Source: Wurfbainia villosa (Eukaryota > Streptophyta > Magnoliopsida > Zingiberales > Zingiberaceae). Taken from it: a stretch of 64,000 nt of DNA. Below are positions 32,987 through 43,068 of the stretch, in pieces. Every line of letters begins with the position of its first letter. Within the stretch, counting starts at the first letter, position 1. A program made the position numbers and the translations under genes. The notes beneath the pieces are model-generated. The model did not search any database, had not been told where the DNA came from, and saw nothing but the letters and a program-made list of their open reading frames with translations. The stretch is from NCBI GenBank assembly GCA_025175895.1, contig CM046001.1:50653719-50717718 (forward strand), read 5' to 3'.

Positions 32987-33661
32987 ATGTCATCTAACAC
33001 GACACACCCCCTCAACTTGCGATTTGTCCTTGAGAAAGACAAGCTCAATGGAGCTAACTTTCTAGACTGGTATAGGAACTTGAGGATTATCCTCAAGCAA
33101 GAACGTAAACTGTATATCCTAGAGCAGTCTATCCCTGAAACACCCGCCCCTACGGCCACTCGTGCTGAAAAGGATGCTTATAAGAAGCATCAAGATGACG
33201 CATTAGATGTGTTATGTCTTATGCTTGCCACCGTGAACTCTGAGCTTCAAAAGCAACATGAGAACATGGATGCCTATGGTATGGTTGAGCATTTGAAACA
33301 ACTATATCAAGGACAAGCTAGGCACGAGCATTTTGAAGTGTCTAAGGCTCTTTTTGCATGCAAGATGCAAGAAGGAACACCTATAGGAACTCACGTACTT
33401 AAAATGATAGGGTACATTGAGAACCTTGAAAGACTAGGTTTTCCACTGAGCCAAGAATTGACAACCGATGTTATCCTACAATCATTGCCGGAAGCATATA
33501 ATCAATTCATCATGAATTATAACATGAATGAAATTGACAAGCCTTTGCCTGAGATTCTCAGCATGTTAAGAACTACTGAACCGAATCTCAAGAAGAAAGT
33601 TAGTAACGTACTAATGGTCAAGAAAGGCAAAGGTAAGCGCAAAGGCAAGGGTAAGACCTAA
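32987..33661 (+). CDS. gag: Element E gag
   Basis: ATG at 32987 begins MSSNTTHPLNLRFVL, then EKDKLNGANFLDWYRNLRII, the DUF4219/UBN2 gag start of BARE/Angela-type elements. The frame continues through LYQGQARHEHFEVSKALF and QSLPEAYNQFIMNYNMNEID to a Lys/Gly-rich basic tail (KGKGKRKGKGK). A TAA at 33659 stops it where Gln would be expected. The same frame then carries on through another basic stretch to the knuckle CFHCGETGHCKQNC near 33725-33770. Gag assembles the particle; the knuckle binds RNA. Length is near normal if the stop is ignored. Confidence 0.88.
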   Translation: MSSNTTHPLNLRFVLEKDKLNGANFLDWYRNLRIILKQERKLYILEQSIPETPAPTATRAEKDAYKKHQDDALDVLCLMLATVNSELQKQHENMDAYGMVEHLKQLYQGQARHEHFEVSKALFACKMQEGTPIGTHVLKMIGYIENLERLGFPLSQELTTDVILQSLPEAYNQFIMNYNMNEIDKPLPEILSMLRTTEPNLKKKVSNVLMVKKGKGKRKGKGKT

Positions 33662-33845
33662 GCCAAAGGCAAGGCCAATTCATCCACTTCAAAGGGTAAA
33701 GGTAAAGTACCTAAGGAAGGGGACTGTTTCCATTGCGGTGAGACTGGACACTGTAAGCAGAACTGCAAAGTCTACCTTGAGAAAGTAAAGAAGAAAAGAA
33801 GTGGGACTTCTGTCTCAGGTATACACGTTATAGAAGTTAAATCTA

Positions 33846-34958
33846 TCTATTTCTTCTACATGGGTATTAGATACCGGATGTGCATCTCACATTTGTACTA
33901 ATGTGCAGGGACTGAGAAATAGTAGACTAATGGCAAAGGGCGAAGTGGACCTACGAGTAGGAAATGACGCAAAAGTTGCTGCTGTAGCTGTAGGAACATA
34001 TTCTTTGTTTTTGCCCACTGGGCTTATCTTAGAACTAGAGGAGTGCTTTTATGTACCTGCATTAACGAAGAACATAATTTCTGTATCTTGTTTAGACAAG
34101 AAAAACTTTTCTTTTATAATAAAGGACAAATGTTGTTCCATTTATTTGAATGAAATGTTCTATTGTAATGCACCACTTATGAATGGTCTCTATGTTCTAG
34201 ATTTAGAAAACCCAATTTATAACGTAAATACCAAACGGTTCAAATCGAATAATTTGAACCAAATATATCTCTCACTTTATCGCTTAGGTCACATAAATGA
34301 AAAACGCATATCCCAACTCCATAAAGATGGATTATTGGACTCATTTGATTTTGAATCATATGAGGTATGCGAATCTTGTCTTTTAGGAAAGATGACTAAA
34401 ACTCCATTTAGTGGACATGGCGAGAGAGCGACGGACTTGTTAGGACTCATACATACTGATGTATGTGGCTCTTTCAATGTCGAAGCCAGAGGAGGCTATA
34501 AGTACTTTATTACTTTCACTGATGATATGAGTAGATTTGGCTACTTATATTTGATGAGATATAAGTCAGAATCCTTTGAAAAGTTCAAAGAATTCAAGAA
34601 TGAAGTACAAAACCAACTTGGTAAGCATATTAAGCTACTTCGATCAGATCGAGGTGGTGAATACCTTAGTCAAGAGTTTCGTGATCACCTGGCTGAGTGT
34701 GGGATAATATCCCAACTCACTCCACCTGGAACACCACAATGGAATGGTGTATCTGAGAGGAGAAATCGTACTCTATTAGATATGGTACGATCAATGATGA
34801 GCCAGACTGATCTACCTACTTCCTTTTGGGGTTTAGCTCTAGAGACAGCCACTTTCACACTTAATCGCGTCCCATCAAAAGCCATAGAAAAAGACACCAT
34901 ATACGTTATGGACTGGGAAGAGTCCCAAAATGTCTTTTATAAAGATTTGGGGTTGTGA
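33846..34958 (+). pseudogene. pol: Element E protease and integrase
   Basis: Protease active site LDTGCASHICTN has its Asp-Thr-Gly codons at 33870-33878, intact. A one-base shift separates this block from the upstream knuckle frame. From 33903 the frame reads LTKNIISVSCL, GAG-pre-integrase with a changed zinc motif (LSLYRLGHINE in place of HLRLGH; CESCLLGKM), then the integrase core (IHTDVCGSF, FTDDMSRFGY, NGVSERRNRTL). Near 34900 a further shift occurs and the integrase C-terminal part continues from 34930. Catalytic residues remain, one zinc ligand is lost. Confidence 0.86.
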
Positions 34959-36356
34959 AGCTTATGTTAGACGTCAAGTCTCAAATAAACTAGGACCCAA
35001 ATCAGATAAGTGTTATTTTGTAGGATATCCCAAGGAAACTAAGGGATATTACTTTTACAATCCCACACTTGGCAAGGTGTTTGTTGCCAGAAATGCTGTC
35101 TTTCTAGAAAGAGAATTTATTTCTAGAAAAACTAGTGGGAATAAAATTCATCTTGAAGAAATTCAAGATGAAGATAACACTAAGGCTTCGATGGAAAATG
35201 AACAGGCACCACAAAGTGTTGTGGATGAGGAAATTGTTGCCCAAAGAGTTGTGGAGCAAACACTTGTTCAAGTAGACCAACCTCTTCGTAGATCTGATAG
35301 GATCCGTCATCAACCCGAGAGATATTCTTTTCTCTTGACTGACAACGGTGATGTATTGCTTGTCGATCTTGATGAGCCTACATCCTATCAAGAAGCTATG
35401 ATGAGCCCAGATTCCAAGAAATGGCTAGAGGCCATGAGATCCGAAATGGAATCCATGTACACTAACCAAGTATGGACTTTGGTTGATCCACCTGAAGGGG
35501 TAAAACCCATTGGGTGTAAGTGGGTCTTTAAAGTAAAGACTGACATGGATGGTAATAAGCATACCTATAAAGGTAGATTGGTGGCTAAAGGATTCAAACA
35601 AATTCATGGTATTGACTATGATGAAACCTTTTCACCAGTTGCGATGCTTAAATCCATTCGGATCATACTTGCTATTGCAGCCTACCACGATTATGAGATC
35701 TGGCAGATGGATGTCAAAACCTCTTTTCTGAATGGAAAGCTACTCGAGGATGTGTACATGACACAGCCTGAGGGTTTTGAAGATCCAAAGCATCTGGAAA
35801 GGTATGCAAACCGCAAGGTCCATTTATGGACTAAAGCAAGCCTCTCGGCTGGAATCTTGATTCGATGATGCAATCAAGGAGTTTGGTTTCATCAAGAATG
35901 AAGATGAACCTTGTGTCTACAAGAGAAATAGTAGAACACAGTTTATTTCTTATCTTGTATGTAGATGACATACTTCTCATCGAAATGATATTCCCTCACT
36001 CCGATCTGTGAAGATGTGGTTAGGGAATTGTTTCTCGATGAAGACTTAGGTGAAGCTGCCTATATTCTAGGCATCAAGATCTATAGAGATAGATCTAAAG
36101 ATTACTTGGCCTAAGTCGAGTACATACATTGATAAAGTGCTAGATCGTTTTGCTATGCAAAATTCCAAGAAAGGATTTACGCCTTTATCACATGGTGTGA
36201 GTCTTTCGAAGACTCAATGTCCCTCTTCTAAGGAGGAGAGATGCATGGATAAGATCCCTTATGCATCTGCTATAGGGTCTATCATATGCGCCATGCTTTG
36301 TACTCGTCACGGCGTCTCGTATGCTTTGAGCATAGCGAGTAGATACGATCGGATCG
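34930..36356 (+). pseudogene. pol: Element E integrase C-terminus and reverse transcriptase
   Basis: The frame 34930-35868 opens with IKIWGCEAYVRR and CYFVGYPKETKGYYFYNP (integrase C-terminal part), then an acidic linker, LRRSDRIRHQPERYSF and RT: SEMESMYTNQVWTLVDPPEG, LVAKGFKQIHGIDYDETFS, MDVKTSFLNGKLLEDVYM. Small deletions near 35800 shift the frame. YVDD is encoded at 35958-35969 in another frame, and more one- to three-base deletions follow near 36000-36110. The thumb region resumes as RFAMQNSKKGF near 36140. Confidence 0.86.
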
Positions 36357-36938
36357 GTGAAAGTCCTTTGGATAGCGGTCAAAAATATTCTTAAATACTT
36401 ACGAAGAACGAAAGAATATTTCCTGATATTTGGAGGCAATGAGGAGCTAACTGTAAAGGGTTACAGTGATGCAAGCTTCCAAACAGACAAGGATGACTAT
36501 AGATCGCAATCGGGGTACGTGTTTTGCTTGAATGGTGGAGCTGTGAGCTGGAAGAGTTCGAAGCAGGACACAGTTGCTGATTCTACAACAGAAGCCGAGT
36601 ATATTGCTACGTCTGATGCAGCAAAGGAGGCTATTTGGCTCCGCAAGTTCATCAATGAACTTGGGGTAGTTCCTAGCATTGCAGATCCAATAGACCTCTA
36701 TTGTGACAACAATGGGGCTATTGCACAGGCTAAGGAACCTCGATCACATCAGCGGACCAAACACATACTGCGGCGCTTCCATCTCATTCGAGAGATCATC
36801 GATAGAGGAGATGTGAGGATATGTAGAGTACCGACAGAAGCAAACATCGCAGATCCATTGACCAAGGCTTTGGCACAGAGGAAGCATGATGGTCACACTA
36901 GGTCACTAGGTATTAGATATTATAGTGATTGGTACTAG
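36357..36938 (+). CDS. pol: Element E RNase H
   Basis: This open frame covers the RT-RNase H connection and RNase H: KNILKYLRRTKEYFLIFGG, YSDASFQTDKDDYRSQSGYV, SWKSSKQDTVADSTTEAEYI, ATSDAAKEAIWLRKFI and LYCDNNGAIAQAKEPRSHQR, ending ADPLTKALAQ, HTRSLGIRYYSDWY. The Asp and Glu residues in YSDAS, TEAEY and YCDNN fit the copia RNase H active site. The domain looks complete; the annotated Met is simply the first in frame. The polypurine tract (GTGGGAGA) starts 6 bp after the stop. Confidence 0.85.
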   Translation: MKVLWIAVKNILKYLRRTKEYFLIFGGNEELTVKGYSDASFQTDKDDYRSQSGYVFCLNGGAVSWKSSKQDTVADSTTEAEYIATSDAAKEAIWLRKFINELGVVPSIADPIDLYCDNNGAIAQAKEPRSHQRTKHILRRFHLIREIIDRGDVRICRVPTEANIADPLTKALAQRKHDGHTRSLGIRYYSDWY

Positions 36939-38017
36939 TGCTAGTGGGAGATTGTTAGTTATAGCCCTAGAACCAATCATGTGATGGTTGAATAGAGAAC
37001 ATTTTGTATCATATTCTATAAAGGCAAAGGATTGGTTATTATATTTACGTCTTGCTTGTGCCAGCTAAATTAAATATAATAATGCCCTAGAAAAGTAGGT
37101 TCTTATCTACAACACATCAATTGGCAGAATTGATTATGAGAGGCTGTAGAGAACACTTTCCTAAAATGTTCCTAGTCAAGTATTAATATGCAAGGGCAAT
37201 ATTAATACATAAAGACTAGCATGTAGGTCATTTGATGACTTGATCTCACAAGTCATGGATATATGATATCAAGTTGACACATGGGTATATATTAGAGAAT
37301 ATATACTGAACTGACCCTCCATGAGAAAGTTTCATGGATCGTCATATGAGTGTCATAAACTTTCTCATGTGACTATTGGTATGAATAGTCCTCAAACCTA
37401 AAGTCACTACGGTTCCCTACATAAGGAGTTATGTACTTTGGTATCGTCAAACGTCACCCGTAACAGGGTGGACCATAAAGGCGATTACTGGGTATATAAC
37501 AAATTATGCGGAGGGATGTGAGTGATGTAGATGGGATCTATCCCTCCCATATGACGGGAGTGATATCTGTGGGCGCCCTGATTGAGTAGAACTACTAAAA
37601 CGCATGGCCATGCTCGAATGAGTCAATATGAGATATTGAGCTCATTTGTTTGAGTTAGTTTACTCAGGGATCAAGAAACACATAGATTGATCGAGGATGA
37701 CACGGTCTATGCCTCATTGGTCAATCTGATATCAAGGATAGAAGGACACGGTCATACATTATAGTAGTCATGGAAAGGTTAGTCGGATCTTGACTTATTT
37801 TGTAACTTGGGTAGCAATGATGTATTGCTAGATGCCGCTCATTGCTTGTGTATCTAAAAGAGTTTAGATCCACTGCCAACGTTATGAGAGCCTATAGGGT
37901 CACACACAAAGAGCATGATGATTAGAAGAATTAGTGCATTCTAGTTTGTCTAGAATAATTTGGGAATAAGCTTAAGTACAAAATGGTTTTTGGACTTTAA
38001 GCTTAATGAGAATTTTC

Positions 38018-38209
38018 GCTTATTGATTTAATGAGATTAATTCAATATGCTAAGCTTATTAATTTAATAAGATTAAATAAATATGTTATCATGATAGCCT
38101 AAGCTTAATTGATTTAATAAGATTAATTCAATATGTTACCTTATTGATTTAATGAGATTAATTCAATATGATAACATAAGCTTATTGAATTAATAAGATT
38201 AATTCAACA
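38018..38209. repeat. AT-rich tandem repeat in element E LTR
   Basis: Five imperfect copies of a unit of about 35 bp around TTATTGATTTAATGAGATTA followed by ATTCAATATG. Each has self-complementary TTAAT/ATTAA pairs. It lies upstream of the TATA box. Confidence 0.7.
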
Positions 38210-38218
38210 TGCATGAAT

Positions 38219-38270
38219 GCCACATAAGCATGCCACCTAAGCATGCCACATAAGCATGCCACCTAAGCTT
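38219..38270. repeat. 13-bp tandem repeat, four copies
   Basis: GCCACATAAGCAT and GCCACCTAAGCAT alternate in four head-to-tail units (38219, 38232, 38245, 38258). The alternation ABAB implies duplication of a 26-bp pair. Confidence 0.85.
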
Positions 38271-38872
38271 GATGAGGTGGAAGGAGACAAAGTGTTTTGA
38301 CCTTTGGAATTTCTCCACATGTGGCCGGCCAAACAAGGAGTGTTGATTATTTTTCAATGCAATTTATTGCATTGAATGTGATAGGAGGTGAAAGGTTTTT
38401 TCAATCCTATAAAACACTCCATGGGGTGGCCGGCCAAGGTGGGGGGAAGCTTGAGGCTTGGAGAGAGCTTGGTGGTGAGAGGCTTTGGTTGTGTGGCTTT
38501 TGTGAGTGTAGGCTAGCAAGAAGAGTGGTCTTCTTTTTCCTTTCTCTTTTTCCCTACCTTCCTCTCCTTTAGGGACTTCTCTAGCAAGAAGTAAAGGAGA
38601 GCTCTTCTAGTTTCTTTTGTGAGACAAGAGTTTGCTCGTGTGGATACATATAGAGGCACGGACAATTGAACGTGCTAAAAGATCCAACAAACCCAAGGAG
38701 AAGTGGGATTAAAAAGGGCACGTAACAAAGGTAATATTCTCCTATAAGATAGGTTTTTCTTTTAGAGAAATTTATTTTTTGTATGAGGTTTTCTTTCGCA
38801 AGGATCACTTGGAAGGGATCCTATTTTTTCCGTTGCGCATATGCTATTTTGCATATAAAAAAAATCCCTACA

Positions 38873-39147
38873 ATTATTTATATGGCGTGTCGTTGATTAT
38901 AGGAGGAAATCATGTCCTATATATTAGGATGATGATGTCCCCTTGAGGAGGTCATAAGGTTCATCATGTAAACCCTGTAGATGGACTTGGTCCGGCATGA
39001 TGATAAGGTTGACATTTTTAGGGACTTGACCAAGTCCACCTGCAGGGTTTATATGATGAACCTTATGAGCTTCTCAAGGGGACATCATCATCCTAATATA
39101 TAGGACAAGGTTTCCTCCTATAATCAATGGTACACCATATAAATAAT
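38873..39147. repeat. Inverted repeat of F/G-family LTR fragments
   Basis: 38873-38992 is the reverse complement of 39028-39147 with about 10 percent mismatch; the spacer is 35 bp. Both arms derive from the same part of an F/G-type LTR (cf. 44304-44423). The left arm starts exactly at the end of E's 3' LTR and extends a little further, to 39011, in LTR homology. Confidence 0.85.
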
Positions 39148-39633
39148 ATCATTTCTCAACTTACCGAGCCTATCGATTTACTCTATAAATCTCACCCATT
39201 GGTAAATCAAAGAAATGAATACTAAGTATATGTGCATGTTATTATATTGGGATTAAGAGCATGTTCAATATAATATCTGAGGTCCGATTCGATTATGTAG
39301 TCAGCAATAAATCGAAACACCTCTATGTCGGTCCTGCTCAATACACACAAAGTGTACTAGTGTAATTCAATGGTCATGACAAACCAATACCAAATCACAC
39401 TACAACCATTTCAATGGTTTGTCCAAAGCCATCTTGGTTGTGAGCCTTTACTTATACCTTACAATGAACTGATAACTTGATCTCTCGTGTGACACTACAC
39501 ACCATGTTATCTACAATGTAATGTATTAGACAATATGCATAACCATAAATATGCAAAGAATGATCATGTGATCCTTATTTCAAAAATAAAGATGTTCATA
39601 CAAAAGATAGACTTTTCAGTATACATCCCAACA
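39028..39633 (-). repeat. Element F 3' LTR, 606-bp remnant
   Basis: It aligns with 44304-44909 without net length change and ends TACATCCCAACA. The polypurine-tract complement ATCTCCCACTT follows at 39634-39644. The left side is cut inside the inverted repeat. Confidence 0.85.
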
Positions 39634-39666
39634 ATCTCCCACTTATACTAAAAGACTATGTTGTCC

Positions 39667-40740
39667 TTAAACTGATATACTTCTGATTCCCATTCCCTCC
39701 ATATGCCTATCAAAAGCTCTTGCCGGAAGGGCCTTACTGAAAGGATCTGTCAGGTTATCCTCCGATGCAATCTTGGCCACAACAACTTCTCCTCTCTTTA
39801 CGATTTCTTGTATCAGGTGGTACTTGCGCTCTATGTGTTTACTTGCCTTATGGGCTCGTGGTTCCTTCGAGTTTGCAACTGCACCACTGTTATCACAATA
39901 AATTGTGATAGTTCTGGGCAAACCAGGAATCACATCCAAGTCCATCAAGAAGTTCCTGAGCCACACACTTCTTTGGCTGCCTCAGAGGCTTCCACATACT
40001 CAGCTTCCATGGTGGAGTCCGCCACGTATTTCTGCTGGATACTCCTCCATACAATGGCTCCACCTCCCAAAGTAAACATAAAACCTGAGGTAGACTTGCT
40101 ATTATCCCTATCAGATTAGAAGTCGGAATCCCTATCACATTGTTGCCAATTAACAAAATGTCATCTACGTATAGTACAAGAAATACCACTACGTTTCTGT
40201 CACATCTCTTGTATACACAAGACTCATCCAGACTTTGAATAAATCCATAAGACTGGATTACCTCATCAAAGCGGATGTTCCAAGATCTCGAAGCTTACTT
40301 CAATCCATAAATGGACCGATTAAGCTTGCACACAAGATGCAATACATAAGATTTGACATCCATCTGTTCACAATGAATCTCTCTGGTCACTTCATGTAGA
40401 TGTTCTCCTCAAGACTTCCATTAAGGAAAGCTGTCTTGACATCCATCTGTCATATCTCATAGTCCATATGTGCAACAATACATAAGAGAATCCGGATAGA
40501 CTTAAGCATGGCTACCGACGAAAATGTCTCCTCATAATCGATACCCTCTTTCTGAGTATACCCCTTCGCTACAAGCCTTGCTTTGAAGGTCTCAACCTTC
40601 CCATCTATTCCTCTATTTCGTTTGTAGATCCACTTGCATCCAATGGCTTTTACACCATTGGATGGTTCTACTAGCTCCCAGACCTGATTTGAATCCATAG
40701 ATTCAATCTCATCATTCATTGCACTTTGCCAAGATACTGC
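39667..40740 (-). pseudogene. pol: Element F RNase H and partial reverse transcriptase
   Basis: RNase H end is readable at 39966-39667 (YCDNSGAVANSKEPRAHKAS, ADPFSKALP-like, DRHMEGMGI). YVDDILLIGNN is encoded near 40165-40130, but the following RT thumb and connection are missing: the frame jumps from GNNV to a point corresponding to DRDNSKSTSGF, a loss of about 0.5 kb compared with G. The short sequence CCTATCA occurs on both sides of the join. RT fingers are at 40719-40450 (MNDEIESMDSNQVWELVEPS, ARLVAKGYTQKEGIDYEETF). This pol cannot make active enzyme. Confidence 0.82.
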
Positions 40741-41118
40741 ATCTTTATCTTGAATCCATAGGTTCTTTTCTTTTATTGGAATTAGAAGATGAGTTATTCA
40801 CTTCAATTTGCATCGTGGGAGCTTTTGGTTCGAGTGTATACAAATTTCCTATCAATGCACCAGAACAGATAATCTCCCTATTCCTTTTTATAACAACTCT
40901 ATTATTAAAAGAAATAGAATATCCATCCATAAATAATTTAGAAACCGAAATCAAATTCTTTCTAAATAAAGTACATAAAGGCAATTTTTAAGAACCAAAA
41001 CTTTATTCCTCTCAAAAGACAAATAAACATCTCCCACTGCAACAGCCACCACCTTTGTGGCATCACCCAAGTAGACAGTAATCTCCCCTTCAGCCAGTCG
41101 TCCGGTTTCCTGGAACCC
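40741..41118 (-). pseudogene. pol: Element F protease remnant with integrase deletion junction
   Basis: The frame reads FRKNLISVSKLFMDGYSISF, VVIKRNREIICSGALIG and NNSSSNSNKRKEPMDSR. In B the same stretch continues after NSNKRK into WHLRLGH and integrase. In F it joins directly to RT-proximal sequence (QDKDAVSWQS) at about 40757. The whole zinc-binding and catalytic integrase region, roughly 1.2 kb in B, is lost. Confidence 0.82.
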
Positions 41119-42015
41119 CTACAAAGTATTACATACATGATCAGTGGCTCCCGTATCTACACACCAGGTGCTGGTAGATAACACCTCTAAACATGTTTCA
41201 ACAACTAGACCAAAATATATACCTTTGTTCTGCTTCCAGTTGGGGCAGTCCTTCTTCCAGTGTCCAGTCTGCTTACAAGTGAAGCACTTGACTTTCGGCT
41301 TCTTCACTCCTCCCTGAGTTCCACCCACCGCCTTTGCCCCAGCTTGTTTCTTCTTCTTCTTGCCTTTCAGCTTAGAAGTAGAAACCTTTTGGGAAACCAT
41401 GGATTGCGCCTGAGCACTCTGACGAAAAAGCCCCTCTGCCGCCTGGAGTTCTGTCAGAAGCTCCGCCAACGAATACAACCTTTTGTTCATGTTGTAGTTT
41501 AGGCGAAACTGCTCAAAACTCCTAGGTAGAGACTGGAGAATGATATCGACCTGGGTTTCCCCATCGATCTCAGCTCCGAGGACTTCCAGCTCATTCAAAT
41601 GAGTCATCATCTTGAGAACATGATCCCTCACGGGTGTTCCCTCGATCATGGTGGTCGTCATCAAGTTCATCATGGCTTCCTGCCTAGCAGCTCGATTCTG
41701 GTGTCCGAAAAGTTCTTTGAGATTGAGCATCATGTCACATGCAGTGGGCATGGCTTGATGGTGATGTTGCGGTACATTTGACATAGATGCAAAAATGTAA
41801 CACCGCGTCATCTCATCGGCCTTAATCCACTTCTTATAATTCTTCTTCTCCTTTTCCCCAGAATCATCCACAGGCTTAGGAGGGCACTCTTCGAGGAGTA
41901 CATATTTATATTCCTCAGCAGTCAAGACAATGTCAAGATTCCTCTTCCAATCAACATAGTTGGGTCCAATAAGTTTATTTTCTTTCAGTATCACAGCAAG
42001 CGGGTTGAAAGTCAT
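41119..42015 (-). CDS. gag: Element F gag with protease active site, intact 298 codons
   Basis: ATG at 42015 (MTFNPLAVILKENKL), the same start as B and G. The frame is uninterrupted: DUF4219/UBN2 gag domain (residues about 1-190, including NYVDWKRNLDIVLTAEEYKY), a Lys-rich stretch (KLKGKKKKKQAGAKA), the knuckle CFTCKQTGHWKKDC, and then the protease start WCVDTGATDHVC with D-T-G kept, ending VCNTL. In the family this polyprotein forms particles, and the protease block leads into pol. The stop after VCNTL also occurs in G. F could in principle supply Gag. Confidence 0.9.
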   Translation of the reverse strand: MTFNPLAVILKENKLIGPNYVDWKRNLDIVLTAEEYKYVLLEECPPKPVDDSGEKEKKNYKKWIKADEMTRCYIFASMSNVPQHHHQAMPTACDMMLNLKELFGHQNRAARQEAMMNLMTTTMIEGTPVRDHVLKMMTHLNELEVLGAEIDGETQVDIILQSLPRSFEQFRLNYNMNKRLYSLAELLTELQAAEGLFRQSAQAQSMVSQKVSTSKLKGKKKKKQAGAKAVGGTQGGVKKPKVKCFTCKQTGHWKKDCPNWKQNKGIYFGLVVETCLEVLSTSTWCVDTGATDHVCNTL

Positions 42016-43053
42016 TTTGAAAAAACCTAAGAATCACATAGATCAAAACATTAGATTTCAAAAAATTATTGATTCCTCAAACAATAAAATTTTAAAATCA
42101 ACCAACACCTCAAAATACCGAGAATATCGTATGCCACGATAGTGTGGACGTATACGAATTCTACATTTATAAGAGGAGGTTTTACCCATTAATTTTACTA
42201 TCTTGTCAACCTAACTTTTTGATAAATAAAATTAATAGTTGGTTCCTCTTCGGCCCTACAAATAAAAGCAGTGACTCCGATGGAGAGGATACTCCTATTT
42301 GCATTTAAGTATTCACCATTACTTGGTACCAAGGTAATTATCTCGGGTTATGTGTCTTCCGATGGACAAGTATACGCACTCCTTAATAATTTTCTATAAC
42401 CATATTCGACCTTGTGATCCGCAAACAAACTCATCCGATGGGGAGGATGGCACTCAGAGCCGACGCACAAGTTTGTTTGCATCACATGTCAAATCGTAAT
42501 GGATGCCATGGGAATTTATAAAAATATCCCTCGCCAACTTAGTAATTTAAAATTGAGGAATTTTCTAGCCTACGACATGCATATCAAACAAGAAGCAATA
42601 AATATGAAAAAAAATATTTTCCAACTATTATGACTTTTGTCTCCAATATGCCTCCTGTCATATCGCCATCTCGTTCGCTCCTCCCTACGCCATGTACAAG
42701 CCATCCGGAGATTCGAGCCGAAAAAAACTATTTTAATTTCCATCCATCGATCCTATACTCCACAAAGGAGTGTACATGAAATCTAGATTGAAAGTAAACT
42801 AAAATAAAAAGAGTGGCTAGACAATATCGTATCTAATTATAAAAATTAAATACTAGCCTCGTCAACCCCGAGGATTCAAATAATATACAATTATACACAT
42901 ACAATCACATACACACATATGGCCATAATAGTTGGATCCTATGCCTGCAACCAAAAAGTTAACCTACACACATCTTACTATTATCTGGCACATATAATAT
43001 ATGAATAGTGCATAAATGTAATCGAATCCTAAACACACAAAACCGAAAACCAT
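42016..43053 (-). other. Element F leader
   Basis: Non-coding, about 1 kb, colinear with G's leader (58008-59052) with scattered differences. I see no gene. Part of it also matches the leader left in B. Confidence 0.7.
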
Positions 43054-43066
43054 GGCTCTGATACAA
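43054..43066 (-). other. Altered primer-binding site of element F
   Basis: GGCTCTGATACAA: one base differs from GGCTCTGATACCA in all the minus-strand relatives, including G at 59053-59065. The change is near the 5' end of the site in sense orientation (TTGTATCAGAGCC), where the tRNA 3' end would pair. Confidence 0.8.
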
Positions 43067-43068
43067 CT

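Larger units (their letters stand above)
31224..38872 (+). mobile_element. Element E: Angela-like Ty1/copia retrotransposon, 5' LTR truncated
   Basis: Plus-strand order: partial 5' LTR, primer-binding site, long leader, gag, protease, integrase, RT, RNase H, polypurine tract and complete 3' LTR. The remaining 532 bp of 5' LTR correspond base for base in length to the last 532 bp of the 3' LTR. Pol has several frameshifts. Gag and RNase H are open. Element H (46027-55030) is a relative. The 3' LTR ends in an inverted LTR fragment of the F/G family, so E had inserted into one. Confidence 0.88.
36953..38872 (+). repeat. Element E 3' LTR
   Basis: 1920 bp, TGTTAGTTATAGCC to ATCCCTACA. The polypurine tract GTGGGAGA lies at 36944-36951. 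The TATAAAA box is at 38408-38414. The central part holds two tandem arrays: an AT-rich unit of about 35 bp (38018-38209) and a 13-bp unit (38219-38270). The first 380 bp correspond to H's LTR (cf. 53192 onwards); the rest diverges. Confidence 0.9.
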
